Shown piece by piece: positions 42,348 through 50,466 of a DNA stretch of 64,000 nucleotides; the first letter of the stretch is position 1, and every line of letters starts with the position of its first letter. The stretch is from Curtobacterium sp. MCBA15_012. Its GTDB lineage: Bacteria > Actinomycetota > Actinomycetes > Actinomycetales > Microbacteriaceae. The stretch spans positions 1,240,001 to 1,304,000 of the forward strand of contig NZ_CP126267.1 of NCBI RefSeq assembly GCF_001864935.2. The letters run 5' to 3'. Below the pieces are notes generated by a model that was not told where the DNA came from, did no database searches, and worked only from the letters and a program-made list of their open reading frames with translations. The translations under genes and the position numbers were made by a program.

Positions 42348-44583
42348 GGACGGACGACGAGGTGGGCCGCGCGGCGGCTCCGCAGGACGGTCGGGAGGCG
42401 CGCCCCGCGACCGCGACGGCGGCTCCGGTCGGTCGGGTGGCCGGCCCGGTGAGGACCGTGGCGGGTACCGCGGACGCGACGAGCGGTCCGGTGGCGACCG
42501 TGGTGGGTACCAGGGTCGCGACGACCGGTCCGGCGGTGGCTACCGCGGTCGTGACGAGCGTCCCGCCGGTGGTGGCTACCGGGGTCGTGACGAGCGTCCC
42601 GCCGGTGGCGGGAACCGCGGTCGTGACGAGCGTCCCGCCGGTGGCGGGTACCGGGGTCGTGACGAGCGTCCCGTTGGTGGCGGGTACCGGGGTCGTGACG
42701 AGCGTCCCGCTGGTGGTGGGTACCGCGGTCGTGACGAGCGTCCGACCGGTGGTGACCGTGGTGGGTACCAGGGTCGGGACGACCGCTCCGGTGGCGGCTA
42801 CCGCGGGCGCGACGAGCGTCCCGCCGGAGGTGGGTACCAGGGTCGGGACGACCGCTCCGGCGGTGGGTACCGCGGACGTGACGAGCGTCCGGCCGGTGGT
42901 GGCTACCGGGGTCGTGACGACCGTTCCGGTGGCGACCGTGGTGGGTACCAGGGTCGTGACGACCGCTCCGGCGGTGGGTACCGCGGACGTGACGAGCGTC
43001 CGGCCGGTGGTGGCTACCGGGGTCGTGACGAGCGTCCGGCCGGTGGAGACCGTGGTGGGTACCAGGGCCGGGACGACCGTTCCGGCGGTGGGTACCGCGG
43101 CCGTGACGAGCGTCCGGCGGGTGGTGGCTACCGGGGTCGGGACGAGCGTCCGTCCGGTGGCGACCGTGGTGGGTACCAGGGTCGGGACGACCGTTCCGGT
43201 GGCGGCACCCGCGGTCGTGACGACCGGTCCGGCGGCGGCGACCGCGGTCGCTTCGTCGGCCGTGAGGACGACCGACGCGGTGGTGACCGTGGTGGCTTCG
43301 TGCGCCGCGAGGACGACCGTGGCGGGTACCGGGGTCGTGACGACCGTTCCGGTGGCGGTGACCGTGGTGGGTACCGGGGTCGGGACGATCGTTCCGGCGG
43401 CGGTGACCGTGGTGGGTACCGCGGCCGTGACGAGCGTTCCGGTGGCGGTGACCGTGATGGGTACCGCGGCCGTGACGACCGCGGCGGCGACCGTCGCCCC
43501 ACGGGCGGCCGCGACGACCGCCGTGACGACCGCCGGGACCCGGCCCGCGAGGACCGTCGCACGCCCGACGGGCGCCCCAGCACGGTCTGGCACAACGGCC
43601 GCCGGTACGTCGGCGGCACCACGACGGCGCGCAACGGTGACCGCCAGGGCGCCTCGGCGCAGCGCGACACCGCCCGCCGCACGACGCCGCGCCCGGAGGG
43701 CGCCCGCGACGAGCACGGACTGCCGGTCGAGGGCACGCCCGAGCGGCCGCTGATCCCGGACTGGGACGCGTCCGAGGCGACGTCGACCGCCGGGGGCGAG
43801 GCGAGCCTCCAGGCCGACGGTGAGCGCCTGCAGAAGGTGATCGCCGCTGCGGGCGTGGCGTCCCGACGCGTCGCGGAGAACCTGATCGTCGAGGGCCGCG
43901 TGACGGTCAACGGCGAGGTCGTGGACGCGCTCGGCCGCCGGGTCGACCCGGCAACCGACGAGATCGCCGTCGACGGTCTGCCGGTGCAGATCGACTCCTC
44001 GCGACGGTACGTGCTCCTCAACAAGCCGACCGGCATGGTGTCGAGCCTGCAGGACGAGCGCGGCCGACGCGACCTGTCCGAGTACGTCGACCGCTACGAG
44101 GAGCGCCTGTTCAACGTGGGTCGCCTCGATGCCGAGACGTCGGGCCTCCTGCTGCTGACGAACGACGGCGACCTGGCACACGTGCTCGCCCACCCGTCGT
44201 TCGGCGTCGCCAAGACCTACATCGCGAAGGTGCACGGCAACGTGAACCCTGCCGTCGTGCAGCGGCTGCTCGAGGGCGTCGACCTCGAGGACGGGCCGAT
44301 CGCGGCGGACAAGGTGCGGCTCATCGAGTCGTCCCGCGGCGAGTCCTTGGTCGAGGTCACGCTGCACTCGGGCCGCAACCGGATCGTCCGGCGCATGTTC
44401 GAGGCGGTCGACCACCCGGTCATCGAGCTCGTCCGGCGGTCGTTCGGTCCGCTCCAGCTCGGGTCGCTGCCGATCGGCAAGACGCGCGAGCTCTCCAAGG
44501 TCGAGCTCGGGGGACTGCTCCGCATGGCCCGCGAGGCGAAGGGGACGGCGCAGGACGACGCAGACGAGGAGTCGACGGACTGA
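42334..44583 (+). CDS. RluB/RsuA-type pseudouridine synthase with long RGG-like repeat arm
   Basis: Protein of 749 residues. The C-terminal 255 residues are a normal RluB/RsuA enzyme: S4 domain from about residue 495 ([23 protein letters not shown]), then [22 protein letters not shown], the catalytic [17 protein letters not shown] with its Asp near residue 595, and [14 protein letters not shown]. It isomerises a uridine in rRNA. The first 490 residues are a disordered, highly repetitive Gly/Arg/Asp/Tyr arm with units such as [12 protein letters not shown], resembling eukaryotic RGG/RGYR RNA-binding tails. The gene starts inside scpB. Normal homologues have a much shorter extension, so the arm is the unusual part. 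Confidence 0.93.
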   Translation: MAAFEDGRRGGPRGGSAGRSGGAPRDRDGGSGRSGGRPGEDRGGYRGRDERSGGDRGGYQGRDDRSGGGYRGRDERPAGGGYRGRDERPAGGGNRGRDERPAGGGYRGRDERPVGGGYRGRDERPAGGGYRGRDERPTGGDRGGYQGRDDRSGGGYRGRDERPAGGGYQGRDDRSGGGYRGRDERPAGGGYRGRDDRSGGDRGGYQGRDDRSGGGYRGRDERPAGGGYRGRDERPAGGDRGGYQGRDDRSGGGYRGRDERPAGGGYRGRDERPSGGDRGGYQGRDDRSGGGTRGRDDRSGGGDRGRFVGREDDRRGGDRGGFVRREDDRGGYRGRDDRSGGGDRGGYRGRDDRSGGGDRGGYRGRDERSGGGDRDGYRGRDDRGGDRRPTGGRDDRRDDRRDPAREDRRTPDGRPSTVWHNGRRYVGGTTTARNGDRQGASAQRDTARRTTPRPEGARDEHGLPVEGTPERPLIPDWDASEATSTAGGEASLQADGERLQKVIAAAGVASRRVAENLIVEGRVTVNGEVVDALGRRVDPATDEIAVDGLPVQIDSSRRYVLLNKPTGMVSSLQDERGRRDLSEYVDRYEERLFNVGRLDAETSGLLLLTNDGDLAHVLAHPSFGVAKTYIAKVHGNVNPAVVQRLLEGVDLEDGPIAADKVRLIESSRGESLVEVTLHSGRNRIVRRMFEAVDHPVIELVRRSFGPLQLGSLPIGKTRELSKVELGGLLRMAREAKGTAQDDADEESTD
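42460..43500 (+). repeat. Coding tandem repeats (36-bp and related units)
   Basis: A series of units encoding [12 protein letters not shown] (36 bases) and variants such as [11 protein letters not shown] and [10 protein letters not shown] runs through most of the N-terminal arm of the pseudouridine synthase. Unit lengths stay multiples of three, so the main frame is preserved. Two other frames are also free of stop codons over much of it, as expected for repeated GC-rich codons. Confidence 0.9.
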
Positions 44584-44590
44584 CGCTCGG

Positions 44591-44596
44591 TAGGCT
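44591..44596 (+). promoter_or_regulatory. Candidate -10 (TAGGCT) for leaderless tyrA
   Basis: TAGGCT ends six bases before GTG 44603. Confidence 0.5.
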
Positions 44597-44602
44597 GGCG
44601 GG

Positions 44603-45721
44603 GTGACCGACACCCCCGCCGTGCCCGCCGACGTCGACCGACGCCTCCGCGGACCGGTCCGGATCGTCGGCGCCGGCCTGCTCGGGGCGTCGATCGGCCT
44701 GGCGCTCCGCGAGAAGGGCGTGGACGTCGTCCTCGACGACGTCTCGCCCGCAGCCCTCGCGCTCGCCGTCGACTACGGCGCCGGCCGACGCCCCGCCGAC
44801 GGCGACGACCCCGAACTCGTGGTCGTCGCCGTGCCCCCGGACGTCGTGGCGACGGTCGTCGAACGGGAACTCGCGGCCTGGCCCCGCGCGATCGTCACCG
44901 ACGTCGCCAGCGTCAAGACGGGACCGCTCGAGCGGCTGCTCGCCGCCGGAGCCGACGTCGGCCGGTACATCGGCTCGCACCCGATGGCCGGACGCGAGCG
45001 GAGCGGTCCGACCGCCGCCCGCGCCGACCTGTTCGTCGGACGCCCCTGGGTGATCGCCGGGCACGACGCGATCTCCTACCAGCGTGCGGCGGTCGTCGAG
45101 GACCTCGCGCTCGACGTCGGTGCGACGGTCGTGCCGATGGACCCCGAGGCGCACGACCTCGCGGTGGCGTACGTGTCCCACGCCCCGCAGCTCGTCTCGA
45201 CGCTCATGGCGGCGCGGCTGCAGGCGGCACCGGACGGGTCGCTCGACCTGGCCGGCGGCGGGGTCCGCGACGTCACCCGGATCGCCGCGAGCGACCCCGG
45301 CCTGTGGGTGCAGATCATCGGCGCGAACGCGGGGCACATCCGCCCCGTGCTCACCGACCTGCGCGACGACCTCGACCGGGTGATCGCGGCGCTCGGCGAC
45401 CCGGACGCCGCGGGCGCGCCCCGAGCGATCGCCGAGACGATCGCCGCCGGCAACCGCGGGGTCGAGCGGCTGCCCGGCAAGCACGGCACCACGAAGCGCT
45501 TCGCCCGGGTGGTCGTCCTCGTCGACGACACCCCGGGCCAGATCGCCGCGCTCCTCGCGTTCATCGGGGAGATCGGCATCAACCTCGAGGACATGCGCCT
45601 CGAGCACTCACCGGGCGCACCGATCGGCATCGTCGAGGTGTCGGTCGTGCCCGAGCAGGAACAGCGACTCGTCGAGGAACTCGAGGGTCGCGGATGGAGG
45701 ATCGCAGCAGCATGGGCCTGA
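44603..45721 (+). CDS. tyrA: Prephenate dehydrogenase with ACT domain
   Basis: Protein of 372 residues of the tyrosine pathway, oxidatively decarboxylating prephenate. [20 protein letters not shown] is the NAD(P)-binding loop near the N-terminus. [28 protein letters not shown] and [17 protein letters not shown] are the active-site motifs with the conserved His residues. The C-terminal ACT domain (about residues 298-372: [36 protein letters not shown]) suggests amino-acid feedback control. The GTG start is six bases after TAGGCT. cmk overlaps its end. Confidence 0.94.
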   Translation: MTDTPAVPADVDRRLRGPVRIVGAGLLGASIGLALREKGVDVVLDDVSPAALALAVDYGAGRRPADGDDPELVVVAVPPDVVATVVERELAAWPRAIVTDVASVKTGPLERLLAAGADVGRYIGSHPMAGRERSGPTAARADLFVGRPWVIAGHDAISYQRAAVVEDLALDVGATVVPMDPEAHDLAVAYVSHAPQLVSTLMAARLQAAPDGSLDLAGGGVRDVTRIAASDPGLWVQIIGANAGHIRPVLTDLRDDLDRVIAALGDPDAAGAPRAIAETIAAGNRGVERLPGKHGTTKRFARVVVLVDDTPGQIAALLAFIGEIGINLEDMRLEHSPGAPIGIVEVSVVPEQEQRLVEELEGRGWRIAAAWA

Positions 45722-46587
45722 ACAACGAGACGACCCCGACCGCGCACGACTCCGGCGTCACCGGCGGTCCGGACGGGCCCGACACCGGGCTGCCGACGCC
45801 GGGGAACTCCACCGGGCCGCTCGGCGGCGGCGACGTCGCCGGTGGGCTGGACGGGCAGGGCGGCGGCGAGCCCGGCTCGACGAGCGCCCCGGTCCCGTCC
45901 GGGTTGCCCGCGGGTGCCTTCGTCGCGAAGACCGTCATCGCCGTCGACGGCCCGGCCGGCAGCGGCAAGTCGAGCGTCTCCCGTGCGGCCGCACGCGTGC
46001 TCGGCTTCGGCTACCAGGACACCGGGGCCGCGTACCGCGCCCTCGCCTGGCACGCGCTGCAGCAGCGCGTCGACCTGGACGACCCGGCGGCCGTCCTCGC
46101 GAGCTGGGACACCTTCGACTACGCGATCGGCACCGACCCCGACGACTACTTCGTCCGCGTGGGCGACACCGACGTGACCGACGCGATCCGCACGCCCGAG
46201 GTCACCGCAGCCGTCGCCCACATCGCGAAGCTCCCGGAGGTCCGTGAGCGGCTCGTCCAGCTCTTCCGCCAGGTCATGCGGAAGGCCGACGCGCAGGGCA
46301 TCATCACCGAGGGACGCGACATCACGACCGTCGTCGCACCCGACGCCGAGGTCCGGATCCTGCTGACCGCCGACGAGTCGGTTAGGATGGCCCGACGCTC
46401 GGCTGAGGTCACGACCCAGTCGGCCGCCGAGACCTCCGCCGCACTCGCCCGACGCGACGCGGCGGACGCGAAGGTCGTCGACTTCATGAACGCCGCGGAC
46501 GGTGTCACGACGCTCGACTCCACCGACCTCGACTTCGACCAGACCGTCCAGGCGGTCGTCGACCTGGCCCGAGCGGCCACGCACTGA
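45712..46587 (+). CDS. cmk: Cytidylate kinase with N-terminal extension
   Basis: Protein of 291 residues that phosphorylates CMP and dCMP. The kinase core starts near residue 72: [21 protein letters not shown] holds the P-loop (about 80-87), [19 protein letters not shown] the CMP-binding region, and [33 protein letters not shown] the LID region. The first 70 residues are a Gly/Pro/Asp-rich disordered extension, since typical cytidylate kinases are about 225 residues. ATG 45712 lies 11 bases after GGAGG and inside tyrA; ATG 45694 is an alternative six codons earlier. der follows after a repeat-bearing spacer. Confidence 0.93.
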   Translation: MGLNNETTPTAHDSGVTGGPDGPDTGLPTPGNSTGPLGGGDVAGGLDGQGGGEPGSTSAPVPSGLPAGAFVAKTVIAVDGPAGSGKSSVSRAAARVLGFGYQDTGAAYRALAWHALQQRVDLDDPAAVLASWDTFDYAIGTDPDDYFVRVGDTDVTDAIRTPEVTAAVAHIAKLPEVRERLVQLFRQVMRKADAQGIITEGRDITTVVAPDAEVRILLTADESVRMARRSAEVTTQSAAETSAALARRDAADAKVVDFMNAADGVTTLDSTDLDFDQTVQAVVDLARAATH

Positions 46588-46605
46588 CGTGAGACCGGGC
46601 GCCGT

Positions 46606-46686
46606 CCGGTCACCACGACCGGGCAGCCGGTCACCAGGACCGGGCAGTCCGGTCACCAGGACCGGGCAGCCGGTCACCAGGACCGG
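46606..46686. repeat. 21/22-bp tandem repeat, about four copies
   Basis: Units CCGGTCACCAGGACCGGGCA start at 46606, 46627, 46649 and 46670, with one-base changes and one 22-base unit. The unit contains CCGGTC/GACCGG dyads, so it can also form hairpins. It fills the cmk-der spacer. Confidence 0.85.
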
Positions 46687-46769
46687 TTCCCCGGCCACCA
46701 CGGCCGGGGGACCGGCCCGGCCGGGAACGGCCACCGACACCGCGGCCCGACCGCACACGAGGAAACGAC

Positions 46770-48293
46770 ATGGCCCAACAGGACAGCCCCGACAACGACG
46801 ACTTCCCGGAGTACGACGACGCCCTGGGTGAGCGGCTCGCCGGTCTCGACGAGGCCGAGGCCGACCAGCGGGCGAACGCGCTCCGCGCCGGCCTGGACGA
46901 GTACGAGCTCGACGACGAGGACGTCGCGCTCCTCGACGCCGGCACCATCGGCGAGGACGGCCTGCACTACCTGCCGGCCTACCCGGTGCTCGCGATCGTC
47001 GGACGGCCGAACGTCGGCAAGTCCGCGCTCGTCAACCGCATCATCGGTCGCCGCGAGGCCGTCGTCCAGGACGTCCCCGGCGTCACCCGCGACCGCGTCT
47101 CGTACAAGGCCGAGTGGAACGACAAGCGATTCACCCTCGTCGACACCGGCGGGTGGGAGCCCGACGCCCGCGGCATCAACGCCTCGGTCGCCGCCCAGGC
47201 CGAGGTCGCGGTCGACCTCGCCGACGCCGTCCTGTTCGTCGTCGACGTCACGGTCGGCATCACCGCGACCGACGAGCACGTCGTGAAGATGCTGCGCGGC
47301 ACCGACCGCCCGGTCATCGTCGCCGCCAACAAGGCCGATGACGACCGTCGCGACCTCGACGCGTTCGAGCTCTGGAACCTGGGTCTCGGCGAGCCGCACC
47401 CGGTCTCGGCGCTGCACGGCCGCGGCGTCGCGGACCTGATGGACCTCATCATCAAGACGCTCCCCGACACGTCGGCCGTCGCCAAGCAGGAGGTCGGCGG
47501 GCCCCGACGCGTCGCCATCCTGGGCCGCCCGAACGTCGGCAAGAGCTCGCTGCTCAACAAGGCGGCGGGCGAGGAGCGCGTGGTCGTCAACGACCTCGCC
47601 GGCACCACCCGCGACCCGGTCGACGAGCAGATCGAGCTCGGCGGCAAGATCTGGCGCTTCGTCGACACCGCGGGCATCCGCAAGCGCGTGCACCTGCAGC
47701 AGGGCGCCGACTTCTACGCGTCGCTCCGCACCACCGCGGCGCTCGAGAAGGCCGAGGTCGCGGTCGTCGTGCTCGACGTCACCGAACCCGTGTCGACGCA
47801 GGACCTCCGCATCATCGACCTGGTGCTCGAGTCCGGCCGGGCACTCGTCCTGGCCTACAACAAGTGGGACCTGCTCGACGACGACCGCCGCCGCTACCTG
47901 GAGCGCGAGATCGAGCAGGACCTGGCGCACGTCGCCTGGGCCCCGCGCGTGAACATCTCCGCACGCACCGGACGCCACCTCGAGAAGCTCGTCCCGGCCC
48001 TCGAGACCGCGCTCGAGTCGTGGGACACGCGCATCCCGACCGGCAAGGTCAACGCCTTCATCGCCGAGCTCGTGCAGGAGCACCCGCACCCGGTCCGCGG
48101 CGGCAAGCAGCCCCGCATCCTGTTCGGGACCCAGGCGTCGAGCCAGCCGCCGACGTTCGTCCTGTTCACGTCGGCGTTCCTCGACCCGCAGTACCGCCGC
48201 TTCATCACGCGCCGCCTGCGCGAGGTGTGGGGCTTCTCGGGTACCCCGATCAACGTGAACATGCGGGTGCGCGAGCGCCGGAAGCGCACCTGA
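46770..48293 (+). CDS. der: GTPase Der (EngA)
   Basis: Protein of 507 residues, the double-G-domain GTPase needed for 50S assembly. Domain 1 has [14 protein letters not shown] (about residues 76-89), [17 protein letters not shown] and NKAD; domain 2 has [33 protein letters not shown] and NKWD. The C-terminal KH-like domain contains [18 protein letters not shown] and [36 protein letters not shown]. An acidic, about 70-residue N-terminal extension precedes domain 1, as is common in actinobacteria. ATG 46770 follows GAGGAAACGAC. Confidence 0.97.
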   Translation: MAQQDSPDNDDFPEYDDALGERLAGLDEAEADQRANALRAGLDEYELDDEDVALLDAGTIGEDGLHYLPAYPVLAIVGRPNVGKSALVNRIIGRREAVVQDVPGVTRDRVSYKAEWNDKRFTLVDTGGWEPDARGINASVAAQAEVAVDLADAVLFVVDVTVGITATDEHVVKMLRGTDRPVIVAANKADDDRRDLDAFELWNLGLGEPHPVSALHGRGVADLMDLIIKTLPDTSAVAKQEVGGPRRVAILGRPNVGKSSLLNKAAGEERVVVNDLAGTTRDPVDEQIELGGKIWRFVDTAGIRKRVHLQQGADFYASLRTTAALEKAEVAVVVLDVTEPVSTQDLRIIDLVLESGRALVLAYNKWDLLDDDRRRYLEREIEQDLAHVAWAPRVNISARTGRHLEKLVPALETALESWDTRIPTGKVNAFIAELVQEHPHPVRGGKQPRILFGTQASSQPPTFVLFTSAFLDPQYRRFITRRLREVWGFSGTPINVNMRVRERRKRT

Positions 48294-48466
48294 TCCGAGC
48301 GGATCCGGACGAGACACGGCGAGTCGCGGTCATCCCGTCACTCGCCGTCGTCGTCCGGGCGGCGGGCGGTGGACCGCGGTCGTCTGCGTGGTCTGCGAAC
48401 GTCGGGTGCGCGGCGGACGGGAGGCGCGGTGTCGGACCGCCCCGCCGGATGCGGCACCATGGACTC

Positions 48467-48991
48467 GTGCGTCTCCCCGTCCTCGCCGACCGTCTGTGGT
48501 GTCGGCTGCACCTCGACCGCCTGGCCGGCGGTCGCCAGGCCGCGTACGTCATCCGCGAGGACATGCTCGCCCACCCCGACACCGTGCGGTCGTTCCGGTG
48601 GATCCGCTGGCTGCTCGTCGGTGAGACCGTCGTCGGGCTCGCCGCCATCGTGATCGCCGTGCTGCTCACCCGTGCGGGTGAGACCGTCGCATGGGCGGTG
48701 TGGTTCCGCGCGACCGTGGTGCTGCTCATCACCCTGACGCTCTACGTGTTCGCGTGGCGCGCGCAGTTGGGCTACTACTGGGCGTACCAGCGACTGCGGC
48801 TCTTCAGCCGGATCTTCCCGATCGTGACGCTCGTCGTCGCAGCGATCCCCGGGCTCTACCCGTTCTGGATGGTCATCGAGCAGATCGTCTTCTCGCTGCT
48901 CATGATCGGGATCGGCGACGTCCTGACGAGCGACCACATGCGATCGACGTTCCCGAAGCCGGACCGCGCGCGGGTGACGGGTCGGCACTAG
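48467..48991 (+). CDS. Small multi-pass membrane protein, function unknown
   Basis: Protein of 174 residues with about four hydrophobic segments (near residues 45-65, 75-98, 118-135 and 138-158). The N-terminus (VRLPVLADRLWCRLHLDRLAGGRQAAYVIREDMLAHPDTVRSF) is polar and basic. I do not recognise a named family. GTG 48467 is preferred because CACCAT ends six bases before it, the pattern seen at parA; ATG 48449 would add six residues. It lies downstream of der and may be transcribed with the aldo/keto reductase gene that follows. No catalytic motif is visible. Confidence 0.65.
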   Translation: MRLPVLADRLWCRLHLDRLAGGRQAAYVIREDMLAHPDTVRSFRWIRWLLVGETVVGLAAIVIAVLLTRAGETVAWAVWFRATVVLLITLTLYVFAWRAQLGYYWAYQRLRLFSRIFPIVTLVVAAIPGLYPFWMVIEQIVFSLLMIGIGDVLTSDHMRSTFPKPDRARVTGRH

Positions 48992-49070
48992 TCGTCCCGG
49001 AGCACTCCCGCGACGACCAGGGGACAACGGGAGCCAGGTGGGTCCGAGGCGCGCGGAGCAGGGTCGACGC

Positions 49071-49940
49071 ATGACGAACGACACGCTCCCCGGGGGCACG
49101 TACGACCTCGGCGACCTCGAGGTCACCCGCTTCGGCTACGGCGCCATGCAGCTCGCCGGCCCGCAGGTCTTCGGACCGCCCGAGGACCGCGACGAAGCCG
49201 TCCGGGTCCTCCGCACCGCCGTCGAGCTCGGCATCACGCACATCGACACCGCGGACTTCTACGGCCCGCACGTCACGAACGAGATCATCCGCGAGGCCCT
49301 GCACCCGTACCCGGGCGACCTCCACATCGTCACGAAGGTCGGCAGTCGGCGGAACGCGAAGGGACAGTGGCCGCCCGCGCGGAAGCCCGAGCAGCTGGTC
49401 GAGGACGTGCACGCCAACCTCGAACGTCTCGGCGTCGAGCAGCTCGACGTCGTCAACCTCCGCGTCGGCGGCTTCGACGCGCCCGAGCCCGGCAGCATCG
49501 CGCCGCAGTTCGAGGCGCTGGCCGAACTCCGGCAGCAGGGGCTCATCCGGCACCTCGGCCTGTCGACCGTCACCGGTGCGCAGCTCGTCGAGGCGCTCGC
49601 CATCGCCCCGGTCGTGTGCGTGCAGAACATGTACAACGTCGCGCAGCGAGCCGACGACGACCTGGTCGACCTGACCGCGGCCGAGGGGATCGCCTTCGTG
49701 CCCTACTTCCCGCTCGGCGGGTTCTCGCCCATCCAGTCGAGCGCGCTCGACGCCGTCGCGGAGCGCGTGGGGGAGTCGCGGCTGTCGGTCGCGCTCGCCT
49801 GGCTGCTGCAGCGCTCGCCGAACATCCTGCTCATCCCGGGCACGTCGTCGGTCGAGCACCTGCGCGCGAACGTCGCCGGTGCGGGCATCACCCTGCCGGC
49901 GGACGCGCTCGCCGAGCTGGACGCCATCGGCGCCGCCTGA
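49071..49940 (+). CDS. Aldo/keto reductase
   Basis: Protein of 289 residues, an NADPH-dependent TIM-barrel oxidoreductase. FGYGAMQLAG, ITHIDTADFYGPHVTNEIIREAL (catalytic Asp and Tyr), LHIVTKVGS (catalytic Lys) and the C-terminal cofactor motif LLIPGTSSVEHLRANVAG are intact. It belongs to the oxidoreductase branch that includes YdbC-like proteins acting on aldehydes; the substrate is unknown. ATG 49071 follows GGAGCAGGG. The frame is open upstream to 49038, which adds 11 residues. The gene is convergent with the RecQ-type helicase gene, with three long palindromes between. Confidence 0.9.
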   Translation: MTNDTLPGGTYDLGDLEVTRFGYGAMQLAGPQVFGPPEDRDEAVRVLRTAVELGITHIDTADFYGPHVTNEIIREALHPYPGDLHIVTKVGSRRNAKGQWPPARKPEQLVEDVHANLERLGVEQLDVVNLRVGGFDAPEPGSIAPQFEALAELRQQGLIRHLGLSTVTGAQLVEALAIAPVVCVQNMYNVAQRADDDLVDLTAAEGIAFVPYFPLGGFSPIQSSALDAVAERVGESRLSVALAWLLQRSPNILLIPGTSSVEHLRANVAGAGITLPADALAELDAIGAA

Positions 49941-49998
49941 CGCGTCGGCCGCCGGCGCCGGTCGCCTGCGCCGGTGCGGAACGGCCTGGTGCCGACGT

Positions 49999-50062
49999 CC
50001 GCACAACCAGAAGCACGTCGCACCACGCGATTCCGTGGTGCGAGGTGCTCCCGGTTGTGCGG
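49999..50062. repeat. Long palindromic repeat, copy C
   Basis: A near-perfect palindrome of 64 bases. Its left half starts CCGCACAACCAGAAGCACG, its centre is CACCACG-CGATTC-CGTGGTG, and the right half has a few mismatches. It is the first of three copies between convergent genes. Confidence 0.85.
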
Positions 50063-50130
50063 GAGCACTCCGCGCCGCGGGACGGTCATGACGGTGCGCG
50101 GGGGCGGTACGCACGGCCGTGCGGACGTCT

Positions 50131-50190
50131 GCACAAGCGAAAGCACGTCGCGCCACGCGATTCCGTGGTGCGACGTGCTCCCGGTTGTTC
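50131..50190. repeat. Long palindromic repeat, copy D
   Basis: Starts GCACAAGCGAAAGCACGTCG and ends with CGGTTGTTC. It shares the CGATTC loop with copies C and E and about 14 bases of 5' flank with copy E. Confidence 0.85.
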
Positions 50191-50326
50191 GGAAGTATTC
50201 CGCGCCGCTGAAGAGCGGGACGGCCGCCGGGCCGACGTGGGATCGAAGGACGGCGGGACGGCGGGAGCGGTCCGGCGGTCACGGGGCGGCGGTCGCCGGG
50301 CGGCGCATGCGGCCGTGCGGACGTCC

Positions 50327-50386
50327 GCACAAGCGAAAGCACGTCGCACCACGCGATTCCGTGGTGCGACGTGCTTTTCGTTGTTC
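50327..50386. repeat. Long palindromic repeat, copy E
   Basis: Starts GCACAAGCGAAAGCACGTCG and ends CGTTGTTC. The 5' flank (CCGTGCGGACGTC) is nearly the same as that of copy D, so the duplicated unit is longer than the hairpin. The 526-base gap 49941-50466 holds copies C, D and E and no gene that I can support. Confidence 0.85.
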
Positions 50387-50466
50387 GGGAGCATCCCGCG
50401 CCGGGGGACGGCGAGGACCGCGGGTGGCGCGCTGCCACGGGTGGGGTGCCGCAGGGGCGGCCGGGG

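Noticed and set aside
42344..43753. An alternative-frame protein through the repeats of the pseudouridine synthase
   Set aside because: It is a Val/Thr/Pro repeat created by reading the same tandem DNA in another frame. It has no start signal and no conserved sequence.
49999..50386. CRISPR array (repeated 60-base units)
   Set aside because: The units are palindromic, only three in number, unevenly spaced and without spacers of constant length. No cas gene is nearby.
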